A stretch of DNA of 64,000 nucleotides from contig SAAH01000005.1 in NCBI GenBank assembly GCA_009929525.1, forward strand, positions 1 to 64,000. The letters are read 5' to 3'. The notes below the pieces were generated by a model. That model had not been told where the DNA came from. It saw nothing but the letters and a program-made list of their open reading frames with translations, and made no database searches. The stretch's first letter is position 1, and every line of letters begins with the position of its first letter. A program made the translations under genes and the position numbers. The stretch is from Clostridia bacterium. Its GTDB lineage: Bacteria > Bacillota > Clostridia > Lachnospirales > Lachnospiraceae. This document shows positions 16,784-26,164 of this stretch, one piece after another.

Positions 16784-17347
16784 CTACATAAACCAGACAG
16801 CTTTATTTGTTGTTGATATGGCCACTGCCCCAGCATCCAATGCTGCCATAATATCTTCTTTTTCACTGATAAGCCCTCCTGCGATCACCGGACGCCGCAC
16901 AGATTTCTGGATTTTTCTGATCACTTTTGGCATAAGGCCTGGCAAAATCTCTATTACATCCGGTGAAACTGCTGCTGACTGCTTCTGAATATTTTCATAG
17001 GCCATCGAATCAATCACAAAAAATCGCAGAACAGTAAAGAAACCTTCTTCCTTCGCTTTTCGTATAAGAGCTGGGCGTGTTGTTATCACACCATCCGCCA
17101 TGGTATTTTTCTTTAAAAAATCCACTGCAACTTCTTTGCTGCTAAGGCCCTGAATAAGATCCATATGCACCACTGCTTTTTTATTACTTCCCTTGATTTT
17201 TTTTACAATATCGCCTATCGTACAGATATCCCCATACAAAACAAAGATGATATTGCTTTCAGAATCAAGACAGGCTTTCAGCCCCTCATCATCTTTTACC
17301 GCCGCAATAATTGGACAGACTTCGATGTCTTCCATCATTTTGTGCAT
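16784..17347 (-). CDS. glpP: Glycerol-3-phosphate-responsive antiterminator
   Basis: GlpP-type proteins bind glycerol 3-phosphate and an mRNA leader to allow transcription through a terminator before glycerol genes. This 187-residue protein has the TIM-barrel-like pattern: IIAAVKDDEGLKACLDS, VLYGDICTIGDI, VVHMDLIQGLSSK, DGVITTRPALIRKAKEEG, IEILPGLMPKVI and PVIAGGLISEKEDI, all family-typical. ATG 17347 is chosen because GGAGG lies eight bases upstream; ATGs at 17353 and 17362 are possible. No glycerol kinase or permease gene lies nearby, so its target is elsewhere. It is followed downstream by zinc-ribbon genes of no obvious relation. Confidence 0.88.
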   Translation of the reverse strand: MHKMMEDIEVCPIIAAVKDDEGLKACLDSESNIIFVLYGDICTIGDIVKKIKGSNKKAVVHMDLIQGLSSKEVAVDFLKKNTMADGVITTRPALIRKAKEEGFFTVLRFFVIDSMAYENIQKQSAAVSPDVIEILPGLMPKVIRKIQKSVRRPVIAGGLISEKEDIMAALDAGAVAISTTNKAVWFM

Positions 17348-17370
17348 TTTCATTTCCTCCATTTGTCCTT

Positions 17371-18573
17371 CTACATTTTGTATTCCTCTTCTACTTTTTC
17401 AAGGCACCATGCAAAATCCAACACATCAATCCTGCGTTTTGCAAACACTGGATACTCCTTGATCAATTCATCCTCAAGAAAATATTGTACCTTTCCCACC
17501 TGCTGCCCGTCCTTTACCGGTGCTTCCAAAGCCTCAGGAATCTGATATTCCACCCTGACTTTTTCTTCCTCTCTCAGTAACATGGGGCAAGAAAGCACGG
17601 AAGCATCTGTCCCATAGGTGAGCTCCGTCATCGCTGTTTCACCGATTCGCATTCCCTCATACTGTCCATTTCGTACCGGAATGCTTTGGAGTGCTTTATA
17701 TTCAAAAATATCTCTATATCTGTAATTTTCCAATCCATAGGTCATAAGTTTTCGAACATCTGACCATTTATATCCTTTATGATTCGGCCATCCGCAAGCT
17801 AATACTGAGACGATAAATGTCCGTCCTTCAAAACGCAGTGCACCCACATAGCAATATCCCGCATCAGAGGTAAATCCTGTTTTTCCTGACAATGCCCCAT
17901 CCATCATACCTAAAAAAGCATTATGGTTCGTGCAGTTATATACTTGGGTATGCGTATGATTCCAAAATGTATAAGAAGGCATTCTGGTAATTTCCAAAAA
18001 CATCTCTTTTTGCGGAGAGTCATTGATACAGTACTTCATGATCCTGGCCAGATCCGCCGCAGTCGTGCTGTGCACTCCGTGTTCATCCTGTGCATCCAGT
18101 CCGCTGGGCGATATAAAATAAGTATCCCTGCATCCTATTTCTATTGCCTTAAGATTCATTTTCTCTGCAAATCCTTCCACTGTCTGCCCAATATGTTCCG
18201 CTACCATCACAGCCACATCATTATCTGAGTCCAACATTAGTGCATACAAAAGATCATTCAACAGGAATTGTTCTCCCTGAGCGGCACCGAGTTTTACCTT
18301 GGGCTGGCTGGCAGCCAGTTTTGATACCGTCACAAGATCATCTGCGCGTCCTTCTTCAAGCGCAATGATACAAGTCATGATTTTTGTTGTACTTGCCATC
18401 GGCAGTTTCTCTTCACCATTCTTTGCATACAAAACACGTCCGGAGTCTGCATCCAGCAGACACGCCGAACGTGCATAAAGTTCTGAATCTTCCATCTTTG
18501 CAGCACTGCATCTTAGTGGAAAACCTGTCAGCAGACAAATACATATCAGCAGCAGCATCCCTACCCTTCTCAT
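17371..18573 (-). CDS. D-alanyl-D-alanine carboxypeptidase (penicillin-binding protein, DacF type)
   Basis: This exported serine peptidase trims the terminal D-alanine of peptidoglycan stem peptides. A signal peptide occupies about the first 25 residues. The three active-site motifs are all present: STTK near residue 62, SDN near 117 and KTG near 235. A C-terminal beta-rich domain follows, but no clear amphipathic membrane anchor is visible at the end. ATG 18573 has GGAGG eight bases upstream. The gene sits next to scpB/scpA as in other Firmicutes. A DacF/DacB type linked to sporulation is plausible but not proven. Confidence 0.9.
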   Translation of the reverse strand: MRRVGMLLLICICLLTGFPLRCSAAKMEDSELYARSACLLDADSGRVLYAKNGEEKLPMASTTKIMTCIIALEEGRADDLVTVSKLAASQPKVKLGAAQGEQFLLNDLLYALMLDSDNDVAVMVAEHIGQTVEGFAEKMNLKAIEIGCRDTYFISPSGLDAQDEHGVHSTTAADLARIMKYCINDSPQKEMFLEITRMPSYTFWNHTHTQVYNCTNHNAFLGMMDGALSGKTGFTSDAGYCYVGALRFEGRTFIVSVLACGWPNHKGYKWSDVRKLMTYGLENYRYRDIFEYKALQSIPVRNGQYEGMRIGETAMTELTYGTDASVLSCPMLLREEEKVRVEYQIPEALEAPVKDGQQVGKVQYFLEDELIKEYPVFAKRRIDVLDFAWCLEKVEEEYKM

Positions 18574-18651
18574 ACACGTATCCTCCATATTTATCTTTCT
18601 ATGGATACTATATGTACGATAAGGTAAGATTATTCTTATAATATTTTAAAA

Positions 18652-19005
18652 TCAGTCTTCCAGCTGAGCGATCAAACTGCAGGTTTTTTCATATGCTTCT
18701 GAAAGCTCCGCATATTCTCCCGGTAAACGGTCATAATTACCGGCACGCACATCATCAACCATCTCCTGCCCGCTTCTTCTTACATCTTCTAATCCCAGAT
18801 TGCCAGCAACACCTTTGATCGTATGTGCAGCACGTTCTATACAATTCCAGTCATCTACCTTCATAGCCTCTGTCAGATCATTAAAACTGTGATCCTCTGG
18901 AAACTTTCTCAAAAACTTAAGCAGCATTTTATCCATGTTCATAAAACGTGCCCTTGTAGTTTTTGCATCCATTTCTAACTCTTTCATAAATTCATCTAAT
19001 TTCAT
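18652..19005 (-). CDS. Histidine phosphotransfer (Hpt) domain protein
   Basis: This small, all-helical 117-residue protein has the Hpt core ERAAHTIKGVAGNLG near residues 58-72, whose histidine accepts a phosphoryl group from a kinase or response regulator. There is no kinase or receiver domain in the same protein and none adjacent, so it is a free-standing phosphorelay intermediate with unknown partners. It sits between the carboxypeptidase gene and scpB with its own short intergenic spacers. Given the sporulation genes in the window a relay role is conceivable, but that is a guess. Confidence 0.82.
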   Translation of the reverse strand: MKLDEFMKELEMDAKTTRARFMNMDKMLLKFLRKFPEDHSFNDLTEAMKVDDWNCIERAAHTIKGVAGNLGLEDVRRSGQEMVDDVRAGNYDRLPGEYAELSEAYEKTCSLIAQLED

Positions 19006-19045
19006 CTGGACTCACCTCATTATGTAAATTTATATAATAGAATTA

Positions 19046-19612
19046 TTATACATCTAATTTTAATTGAATCTCTTCTTCCGCTTCCGCCTTAAAATCTTCA
19101 AGCTTGACCGGATTGATCGTTGGAAGTTCTTCTGTAGACTGAACCCCAAAATTGCGGAGAAATTCTTCCGTCGTTCCAAAAAGAATAGGTCTTCCCGGTG
19201 CATCCAAACGTCCCAATTCCTGCACAAGATTATATTCTACTAATTTATTCACCGCATGATCACATTTGACTCCACGTATCTTTTCAATCTCAGTTTTTGT
19301 TACCGGCTGTTTATAGGCTATGATTGACAATGTCTCAAGCATAACGTCTGTTAATACAGCTCGTTTAGGCTGAAGTGCTACCTCCACAAGATATTCATAA
19401 TATTCCTGCTTCGTACACATCTGAAACGCACCATCCAACTCGACAATTTTAATTCCACGGTCTTTTTCCTGATATTTCAGCATCATATTGCGGATTATTT
19501 TTTCTGTTGTCTGGTTGTCATGACCAATCGTCTTTGCTATACGTGAAACCTCAACGGATTCCCCCGAGGAAAATAAAATCGCCTCAATCGCTGCTTCTAT
19601 CTGTTTCATCAT
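19046..19612 (-). CDS. scpB: Segregation and condensation protein B
   Basis: ScpB is a winged-helix partner of ScpA in the SMC condensin complex that compacts and separates chromosomes. The roughly 188-residue protein has the family features EAAIEAILFSSGESV at the start, LSIIAYKQPVTKTEIEKIRGV in the middle and LGRLDAPGRPILFGTTEEFLRNFG near the end. ATG 19612 or 19609 follows GAGGAGCAGG; an upstream GTG in the same frame (19624) lacks a better site. It overlaps the 3' end of scpA, so the two are translationally coupled. Confidence 0.95.
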   Translation of the reverse strand: MMKQIEAAIEAILFSSGESVEVSRIAKTIGHDNQTTEKIIRNMMLKYQEKDRGIKIVELDGAFQMCTKQEYYEYLVEVALQPKRAVLTDVMLETLSIIAYKQPVTKTEIEKIRGVKCDHAVNKLVEYNLVQELGRLDAPGRPILFGTTEEFLRNFGVQSTEELPTINPVKLEDFKAEAEEEIQLKLDV

Positions 19613-20366
19613 CCTGCTCCTCACATTTCAAAGACATGATCTGTATATCATCAAAAATATTCTCCTGCTGGATCCGGATCACTCCAGTCTTCATCAATTC
19701 CAATATTGCCAGGAAAGTTACAATGATCTGTATCTTACTTGACTGTTTCTCCAAAAGGCCACGAAAAGAAAACTTTTTATGACTGTACGCATACTGCTCA
19801 AGATCAGACATTTTATCCTCCAGGCTGACCTCTTCCTTCTCTATCTTTCCAAATTTGCTTCTGATAGGATCCATCTTATCTTCCTGGCGTCTTATGATCG
19901 ACCGATATATCTCCTGCAGCTTTGCAAGCGTTAAGTCACCTATCAGATCGTCCACATCAACAGGCGGACGATATTCAAGTACTTCCTTTGGCATGGTACT
20001 GGGCTTATAGATACATCTGGCTGCATCCGCCATTCGATCACGAAGTTCATAAGACATATATTTGTACATCTTATATTCCAGCAGCTGCCGTACCAGTTCA
20101 TCTCGAGGATCCTCCTCCTCGCCTTCTTCATTGACTTCTTTTGGAAGCAGCATCCTGCATTTTATATCAAGAAGAGTTGCTGCCATGACCATAAACTCAC
20201 TTACAACATTCAGATCATGTTCCTTCATCTGCTGGATATATTCCATATACTGTGCAGTAATTTCCACAATTGGAATATCATAAATATCAACTTTATTTTT
20301 ATCTATCAAATGCAAAAGAAGATCCAGTGGTCCTTCAAACACCTGCAGTTTTACGGGTATCCCCAT
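19584..20366 (-). CDS. scpA: Segregation and condensation protein A
   Basis: ScpA is the kleisin that bridges the SMC heads. This 260-residue protein starts VKLQVFEGPLDLLLHLIDKNKVDIYDIPIVEIT, the hallmark N-terminus, followed by EFMVMAATLLDIKCRMLLP and a variable middle. The C-terminal winged helix includes IIVTFLAILELMKTGVIRIQQ. It lies directly upstream of scpB with overlap, as in most Firmicutes. GAGGATGGATA precedes the ATG. Confidence 0.96.
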   Translation of the reverse strand: MGIPVKLQVFEGPLDLLLHLIDKNKVDIYDIPIVEITAQYMEYIQQMKEHDLNVVSEFMVMAATLLDIKCRMLLPKEVNEEGEEEDPRDELVRQLLEYKMYKYMSYELRDRMADAARCIYKPSTMPKEVLEYRPPVDVDDLIGDLTLAKLQEIYRSIIRRQEDKMDPIRSKFGKIEKEEVSLEDKMSDLEQYAYSHKKFSFRGLLEKQSSKIQIIVTFLAILELMKTGVIRIQQENIFDDIQIMSLKCEEQDDETDRSSD

Positions 20367-20510
20367 TATCCATCCTCATTTCTATATCTCTGACTCTATA
20401 AACTGTGCCAAGATTCCTAATAACTCTTCATAGCTACAAGTTTTTATCCTGCCGCAGCAGATCATGGGCTCAAATACCCTTTATCATTCTACCGTCATTG
20501 CTAAAACTTT

Positions 20511-21311
20511 TCAAGAGAAATTCACATCTATGAGCGTAAGTTCTCTTGGATTGTGTATCCGCACCGGTATCGTATGCTCTCCAATGCCCGCACTAATGAT
20601 CAAAGATGAATCTTTTTTCTGGTGAAGCCCACAGCAATATTTCGAAAAAATACGAAAATCCGGTGTCACCGCCCCACGTTTTTTCCCAAGCAGCATCACA
20701 CCTCCATGATAATGCCCAGACAACGTCAGATCTGCCCCCCAATCAAGATATTCCTGTCCATATCTTGGATTATGAGCCAAAAGGATCGTATATCGTTCAT
20801 TCGCAGGTTCTGAAAATACCGCCTCAATAGATTCTTTCATTCCCTTTCGTTTTGTGATCTTATGATAAAATTTCTCATCTAAGTCAAAACCATATATTGT
20901 AAAAGGAATTCCACGTACTTCTAAATCAACTTTCTGATTGAGCAGCCTGGAAATCTTTAGCTTTTCTATCTCTCGATCGTAACAGGCTCCCATATCACCA
21001 AACTCTTCAGGGTGTAATGTAATCCGCTTCTCGTGATTGCCATTTGCATACCAAACGGAATATATCTGCGAAAGTCTTTTCATAAATTGAATGGCTGGCT
21101 GTACATCATGATTAGCTTTTCCGATCATAACATCACCACCCACCAAAACGAGATCCGGTTGACATTCTTTCAACAGCCGCATGATCTCATCACCATTTTT
21201 ACCCTCTGTCTGATTATGCAGATCACTTAGGAAAACAATTTTAACATTTGCCTGTCCTATTCTTTTATCGCATTTTAAGTTATATTTTCTTACAATTAAT
21301 TTTTTATTCAT
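20511..21311 (-). CDS. Calcineurin-like metallophosphoesterase
   Basis: The 266-residue protein carries the full set of metal-binding motifs: DLHNQ near residue 30, GGDVM near 57, GNHEKR near 92, LLAHNPRYG near 178 and SGHYHGG near 202. The family hydrolyses phosphate esters with two metal ions; the closest pattern is the YkuE/YaeI group often linked to membrane lipid or nucleotide turnover. There is no signal peptide or membrane helix apparent. It stands alone between rny and scpA. The substrate is unknown. Confidence 0.85.
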   Translation of the reverse strand: MNKKLIVRKYNLKCDKRIGQANVKIVFLSDLHNQTEGKNGDEIMRLLKECQPDLVLVGGDVMIGKANHDVQPAIQFMKRLSQIYSVWYANGNHEKRITLHPEEFGDMGACYDREIEKLKISRLLNQKVDLEVRGIPFTIYGFDLDEKFYHKITKRKGMKESIEAVFSEPANERYTILLAHNPRYGQEYLDWGADLTLSGHYHGGVMLLGKKRGAVTPDFRIFSKYCCGLHQKKDSSLIISAGIGEHTIPVRIHNPRELTLIDVNFS

Positions 21312-21345
21312 TTTCCGCCCATCTTCATTTCTATGATTTTTGGTA

Positions 21346-21377
21346 GAAAAATAGCGGAGACTTTATCGGTCTCCGCT
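21346..21377 (-). terminator. Terminator after rny
   Basis: AGCGGAGAC (21353-21361) and GTCTCCGCT (21369-21377) form a perfect 9-bp stem with a seven-base loop. On the minus strand ATTTTTCT follows, just downstream of the rny stop at 21409. Confidence 0.85.
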
Positions 21378-21408
21378 TTACTGTTGAACTATCGAGGAGC
21401 CGTTTTAA

Positions 21409-22974
21409 TTACTTCGCGTAATCAACAACCCTGCTCTCCCGGATTACACTGACTTTAATCTGTCCAGGATATTCCAATTCAGATTCAATCTGTTTGGAAA
21501 TATCTCTTGCAAGTAATACCATATCTGAATCATTTACATGATCTGGTAATACCATAACTCGAATCTCTCGTCCTGCCTGAATAGCAAAAGACTTGTCAAC
21601 TCCTTTGAAAGAGTTTGTAATATCTTCTAATTGTTTCAATCTGTTTGTATATGTTTCCAGTGTCTCTCGTCTTGCACCTGGTCTTGCTGCAGAAATCGCA
21701 TCAGCTGCCTGCACGATGCATGCAATCAATGATTCCGGTTCTACATCGCCGTGATGTGCTTCTACTGCGTTAATTATCAATGCAGACTCTTTATATTTTC
21801 TACATAAATCAACACCAATCTGAATATGGGAACCTTCCACTTCGTGATCAATGGATTTTCCAATGTCATGTAATAAACCAGCACGTTTAGCCATACGGAT
21901 ATCAGTGCCAACCTCCGCTGCCAGTAATCCTGACAACTGAGCCACTTCAATAGAATGTTTCAATGCATTTTGTCCATAACTGGAACGGAATTTCATTCGA
22001 CCTAAAAGTCGGATAAGTTCTGGATGAATACCATGAACACCAACTTCATAAGCAGCATTTTCTCCCTCTTCACGAATCATGGTTTCAACTTCTTTTTGAG
22101 CTTTTTCAACCATCTCTTCGATTCTTGCTGGATGGATACGACCATCAACAATCAATTTTTCAAGGGCAATTCTTGCAACTTCTCGGCGAATTGGATCAAA
22201 ACCAGATAAAACAACAGCTTCCGGTGTATCATCAATGATCAAATCCACACCTGTCATAGTCTCCAGTGTACGGATGTTACGACCTTCTCGACCAATGATC
22301 CGGCCTTTCATCTCATCACTTGGAAGCTGTACAACAGAAATTGTTGTCTCAGATACATGATCGACAGCACATTTTTGTATTGCTGTAACCACATATTCTT
22401 TTGCCTTCTTTGCTGCATCTTCTTTTGCTTTGCTTTCCAATTCTTTGTAAAGTTTTGCAGTATCAATTTTCACTTCGTCTTCAACAGATTTTAAAAGATA
22501 ATCCTTTGCTTGTTCGGAGGTAAGACCTGAGATTCTCTCAAGTTCCTGTACTCCCTGGTCATGTAATTCGTCAACCCTTTTTTCTTTCTTTTTTAACTCT
22601 GCTTCTTTTGCTGTATACTCTGTCTCTTTTTTCTCAATAGCTTCTGCTTTTCGATCAACAGATTCTTCTTTGTTCAACACACGCTTTTCATATTTCTGCA
22701 GTTCGTTTCTTCTCTCCTTCGTCTCTTTCTCCAGTTCGTTTCTGGTTTTCAGAGATTCTTCTTTTGCTTCCAGAAGAGCTTCACGTTTCTTAGTTTCAGC
22801 CGTTTTTAAAGCTTCATCTATGATGTTTCTTGCTTTCTCCTCTGCGGTACCAATCTTTTCGGCATCTTGTTTCACCTTATTGGCCACAGCAATCTTGCAA
22901 GTCACGGGAACCGCAATCAGCAGCGTGATGACTACAGCAACAAGTGCAATAATAACATACATTGCATCTGCCAC
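21409..22974 (-). CDS. rny: Ribonuclease Y
   Basis: This membrane-anchored endoribonuclease initiates mRNA decay in Firmicutes. An N-terminal membrane helix (about residues 5-25) is followed by a long charged coiled coil to about residue 190, then a KH RNA-binding domain ([18 protein letters not shown]) near 220-235 and an HD domain with [14 protein letters not shown] near 360. The 521-residue length is normal. The start is a GTG at 22974 with GGAGGTG upstream. It lies after recX-recA, as is common in clostridia. Confidence 0.96.
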   Translation of the reverse strand: MADAMYVIIALVAVVITLLIAVPVTCKIAVANKVKQDAEKIGTAEEKARNIIDEALKTAETKKREALLEAKEESLKTRNELEKETKERRNELQKYEKRVLNKEESVDRKAEAIEKKETEYTAKEAELKKKEKRVDELHDQGVQELERISGLTSEQAKDYLLKSVEDEVKIDTAKLYKELESKAKEDAAKKAKEYVVTAIQKCAVDHVSETTISVVQLPSDEMKGRIIGREGRNIRTLETMTGVDLIIDDTPEAVVLSGFDPIRREVARIALEKLIVDGRIHPARIEEMVEKAQKEVETMIREEGENAAYEVGVHGIHPELIRLLGRMKFRSSYGQNALKHSIEVAQLSGLLAAEVGTDIRMAKRAGLLHDIGKSIDHEVEGSHIQIGVDLCRKYKESALIINAVEAHHGDVEPESLIACIVQAADAISAARPGARRETLETYTNRLKQLEDITNSFKGVDKSFAIQAGREIRVMVLPDHVNDSDMVLLARDISKQIESELEYPGQIKVSVIRESRVVDYAK

Positions 22975-23066
22975 AGGAGCACCTCCTTATTTAATTTTCA
23001 TTGTACATTTACAACAGTATAATTTTATAATGATTTCACGAATTTGTCAACGTATTCCATCTATTT

Positions 23067-23684
23067 TTATGAAAAACGCTCAAAGAATACGTTAAATACC
23101 TGTTGGATCTCACTGCTCTTAAATCCTTTTCTCAGTAAATATCCATAATGCTTTCTTTTTTCTTTATCGTCCGCATCTTTAGGATTCCTACATCTTTTCT
23201 CCAACAATTTTCTGATCAGCGAAGTCTCATCCTCAAATTCATCATGGGATTCGCCATATGCTTTGATCAGATCCTTTGAAACTCCTTTTTTCTCCAGATC
23301 AAATTCCATCTGTCTTCTGCTCTTTCTCCCTGCATAAGTGTTCATATAGTGTGACACGTAACGCTCATCGTCTATATAGTGGAAAGATTTTACATAAGCA
23401 ACTGCTATATCTACAGCCTCCTGCGTATAACCACCCCGCATCAATTTCCTTTGTAATTCTGTCTGGGTATAATCCATCTTTTCAAGAAGATGCATCGCAC
23501 GTAATTTTGCTCTCTTGATAAGGATCTCTTCGAGAATCTTTCGATAGACCTCTTCCGGCAGTTCCCGTCCTTCCCGCAGTCGGTAACGAGAAAGCTCGCC
23601 TTTGTATAATACAAAGGCAAGCTGCTCATCTGTCACAATTTTATATTTTTGTTTTGTTACAGGGATGATTTCTGTAATCATCAT
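23067..23684 (-). CDS. recX: RecA regulator RecX
   Basis: RecX binds and limits RecA filaments. This 205-residue protein consists of three-helix repeats typical of Rec[63 protein letters not shown] and the C-terminal [19 protein letters not shown] (only partly quoted). The start overlaps the recA stop by four bases (ATGA type), so it is co-expressed with recA and falls under the same LexA control. Confidence 0.92.
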   Translation of the reverse strand: MMITEIIPVTKQKYKIVTDEQLAFVLYKGELSRYRLREGRELPEEVYRKILEEILIKRAKLRAMHLLEKMDYTQTELQRKLMRGGYTQEAVDIAVAYVKSFHYIDDERYVSHYMNTYAGRKSRRQMEFDLEKKGVSKDLIKAYGESHDEFEDETSLIRKLLEKRCRNPKDADDKEKRKHYGYLLRKGFKSSEIQQVFNVFFERFS

Positions 23685-24805
23685 ACTTTCATATCACCCT
23701 TGCCATCAGTTGCTGATGCTTTCTTTTCCATCTCTATACTGGAAGTGTCTGCTGCTTTTGCACTTTTAGCATCGGACGCGGTAGCTTTCCCAGCTTTTGG
23801 CTGAGGCTCCACTGCAAGACCACAGATTTCTCTTACTTTACCCTCGACTTCATCTGCAACTTCTGGATTCTCTTTTAGGAAAATCTTACTGTTCTCACGT
23901 CCCTGACCAATTTTGTTATCATTATACGAAAACCATGCTCCACTCTTTTGAATAACTCCCATATTCACCGCAAGATCCAAAAGGTCTCCTTCTCTGGAAA
24001 TACCTTTTCCAAACATGATATCAAATTCAGCTTCCTTAAACGGCGGAGCAACTTTGTTTTTTACCACTTTGATCCTTGTTCTGTTGCCGACCACTTCACC
24101 TGCCTGTTTGATCGCCTCTATTCTTCTGACATCCATACGGATCGATGCATAAAACTTCAGTGCACGGCCACCGGTTGTTGTCTCCGGATTACCAAACATA
24201 ACGCCAATCTTCTCACGAAGCTGATTGATAAAGATAACAATACAATTAGATTTACTCACAACACCGGTAAGTTTTCTAAGTGCCTGAGACATCAGACGAG
24301 CCTGCAGGCCCATATGGGAATCTCCCATCTCACCCTCGATCTCTGCTTTAGGAACAAGTGCTGCAACAGAATCCACAATGATGATGTCTACTGCACCTGA
24401 GCGAACCATAGTCTCAGTGATCTCCAATGCCTGTTCACCATTATCCGGCTGTGAAATATATAACTCATCAATATCTACACCAATATTCTTTGCATAAGCA
24501 GGATCCAATGCATGCTCTGCGTCGATAAAACCTGCGATACCGCCTTTTTTTTGTACTTCCGCAACCATATGTAAAGCCACTGTAGTTTTACCACTGGATT
24601 CCGGGCCATAGACTTCTATAATTCTTCCTCTCGGTACACCACCCAGTCCCAATGCAACATCCAGACTTAATGAACCTGTCGGTACCGTCTGAACATTCAT
24701 ATCTTTTCCTGAGTCTCCCAGTTTCATCACAGAACCTTTTCCAAACTGTTTTTCTATCTGTCCAAGGGCTGCGTCTAATGCTTTTAATTTATCTTCTTTA
24801 ACCAT
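23681..24805 (-). CDS. recA: Recombinase RecA
   Basis: RecA catalyses homologous strand exchange and triggers LexA self-cleavage. Family landmarks are [13 protein letters not shown] near residue 19, Walker [10 protein letters not shown] near 70, [24 protein letters not shown] in loop L2, and a C-terminal variable tail rich in A/K/S from about residue 335. The length of 374 is slightly above the usual 345-350 because of this tail. It is transcribed from a strong promoter overlapped by a LexA box. Confidence 0.98.
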   Translation of the reverse strand: MVKEDKLKALDAALGQIEKQFGKGSVMKLGDSGKDMNVQTVPTGSLSLDVALGLGGVPRGRIIEVYGPESSGKTTVALHMVAEVQKKGGIAGFIDAEHALDPAYAKNIGVDIDELYISQPDNGEQALEITETMVRSGAVDIIIVDSVAALVPKAEIEGEMGDSHMGLQARLMSQALRKLTGVVSKSNCIVIFINQLREKIGVMFGNPETTTGGRALKFYASIRMDVRRIEAIKQAGEVVGNRTRIKVVKNKVAPPFKEAEFDIMFGKGISREGDLLDLAVNMGVIQKSGAWFSYNDNKIGQGRENSKIFLKENPEVADEVEGKVREICGLAVEPQPKAGKATASDAKSAKAADTSSIEMEKKASATDGKGDMKV

Positions 24806-24827
24806 TAATTTTCTCCTCTTTCCAAAA

Positions 24828-24841
24828 CGAACTTATGTTCG
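24828..24841. promoter_or_regulatory. LexA (SOS) box of recA
   Basis: CGAACTTATGTTCG is a perfect match to the Firmicutes LexA/DinR operator CGAAC-N4-GTTCG. It covers the region just downstream of the recA -10 box, so bound LexA would block transcription start. Confidence 0.92.
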
Positions 24842-24851
24842 TGTTATTAAT

Positions 24852-24880
24852 ATAGTATTACACTTTTTTCTTCTTGTCAA
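24852..24880 (-). promoter_or_regulatory. recA promoter
   Basis: On the minus strand TTGACA (24875-24880) and TACTAT (24852-24857) are spaced by exactly 17 bp, 47 bp upstream of the recA ATG, with the LexA box between. Confidence 0.8.
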
Positions 24881-25129
24881 CTGATATTTGTAAGTTATCG
24901 CTAAAGTTTCTGCTAAAATCATCATTAAGGTTGTTGCTTTAATTATCGGTAAATCAAATGGGGAAATTTGGCGAACGCCTGGGAAATATTCGTTACTTCT
25001 GACCTTACATGAAAGTTGGAAAATTGTCAAGAGTTTCTTGGCTGGAATGATCAAGATGATCAAGATTGTATCTGAGCAGATATCAATGCAGTTAGTAATG
25101 CAGTTAATAAGTCGTGTATCAAGGCGGAC

Positions 25130-25312
25130 GCAGCAGTCGGGGGCCAAAATCCCCTGGAGAACGTGGGCAACGCTTTGCCAAACTATCCGCTAACTGCGAC
25201 TAAGAGCGCTCGGGAGAGCCCTCGCGTCTAAGTCTGCGTAAGCGGAGGATTTTGTCAAAGCTAAATGCGCCCACAAATTGTTCTCCAGGGGATTTCGGTC
25301 TCCGACTGCTGC
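25130..25312 (+). ncRNA. Structured element B (family of three)
   Basis: Arms 25130-25162 and 25280-25312 pair over 33 bp; read as plus-strand RNA this gives 30 Watson-Crick pairs, two G-U pairs and one A-C mismatch. Inside, the layout of elements A and C is kept with different helix sequences: GTGGGC/GCCCAC, GCTTTG/CAAAGC, CCGC/GCGG and GACT/AGTC. The unpaired strings AACG, CTAAC, CTAAG (twice) and CAAATTGTT are conserved. Helix sequences differ from A and C at nearly every position yet stay complementary. It lies antisense to its neighbours. Confidence 0.68.
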
Positions 25313-25339
25313 TGAGTTCTGGTTGAAAGCTGGATGGGA

Positions 25340-25430
25340 CTTGTGCGAAACTGGAGAGAACTTGAAGAAACTGGAAGAAACTTGAGGAAGCTTGAGGAAA
25401 CTTGCGGAAACTGGTCAGAACTTGAGGAAT
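25340..25430 (+). repeat. 10-bp tandem repeat, about nine units
   Basis: From 25351 eight consecutive 10-bp units vary around CTTGAGGAAA or CTGGAAGAAA, and a related 11-bp unit precedes them. The period is strict at 10 bp, close to one helical turn, and does not keep a codon frame. It starts 28 bp beyond element B. Confidence 0.85.
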
Positions 25431-26050
25431 GTGACTGGCTTGATGGTTAAGGGGAAGCTGATTTGTATTGGAGTTTTAAGGCGTTGCTACTCTCTAAAGG
25501 GAGTATTTCTTATTTCTATGTAGAGCTTGGAATCTAATTGTGAGGTATATGACAAAAACACTATTTCCTGTGCCTCGCCAAGAATATATTGAATCAAATT
25601 TATAGAGATGTTGAAGTAAAATGCGGCATATAGAAAGAAAAACACAAGCCCTGCCACGAAATATCAGAAACTTGAGGCAGGACAGGTAGAAAGATTTGCA
25701 TATACCCTGAACATGACATTTTATAAGCTTACACCGGCTTTTGAACTGCCAATAGATGCCTCTGCGAGGTATCGTTTAAGTCCCTTGCGGCATATGCCCC
25801 ACATATAACTTACCAACTAACGTTCCCATACCTTAAACAATATTAATTGTGCAGATCCAGTAAAACCCCTACCCATTCCTAATTCAACATTCTCACCAAC
25901 AGTAAGTTGGCATTTTCCAGCCCCCACCAACACCCAGCAGATGGGCAATGCGGTCTCCCGCCTTGCCCATCTGCGTCCTCATTGTTAATCTCCTTGTTGA
26001 CCTCGTTGCCACCCTATTGTTTTCTGCACCCACTCCTTGATTTCAGCCAT

Positions 26051-26102
26051 AAAAAAAAGATGCAGCCGATATCCCCAAAAAAGAGAAATCCCACTGCATC
26101 TT
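26051..26102 (-). terminator. Terminator after glgA
   Basis: On the minus strand AAGATGCAG (26094-26102) pairs with CTGCATCTT around a 34-base loop and is followed by a run of eight T. The long loop is unusual but the T-run is strong. It lies about 60 bp after the glgA stop. Confidence 0.7.
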
Positions 26103-26164
26103 CATCACTATCTTAATTTACTTCCACTCTTCGCAACACTTTCACCACAAAACCACTCTTCCCT

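Larger units (their letters stand above)
24881..26050. other. Long non-coding gap with element B and 10-bp repeats
   Basis: Between the recA promoter and the glgA terminator lies about 1.2 kb with no supported gene. It contains element B (25130-25312), a 10-bp tandem array (25340-25430), and two copies of a GCGGCATAT motif (25623 and about 25787). A short minus-strand frame at 25600-25701 ends in FYMPHFTSTSL. The stretch 25720-26040 shows nothing I can name. Confidence 0.6.

Noticed and set aside
24833..25147. 104-codon minus-strand frame in the recA upstream gap
   Set aside because: It runs through the recA promoter and LexA box and into element B and has no protein-like pattern.
24881..26050. 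tRNA or rRNA genes in the large gaps
   Set aside because: I looked for the cloverleaf T-loop GTTCRANNC with flanking stems in the three gaps and found none; hairpins there are explained by the elements listed.
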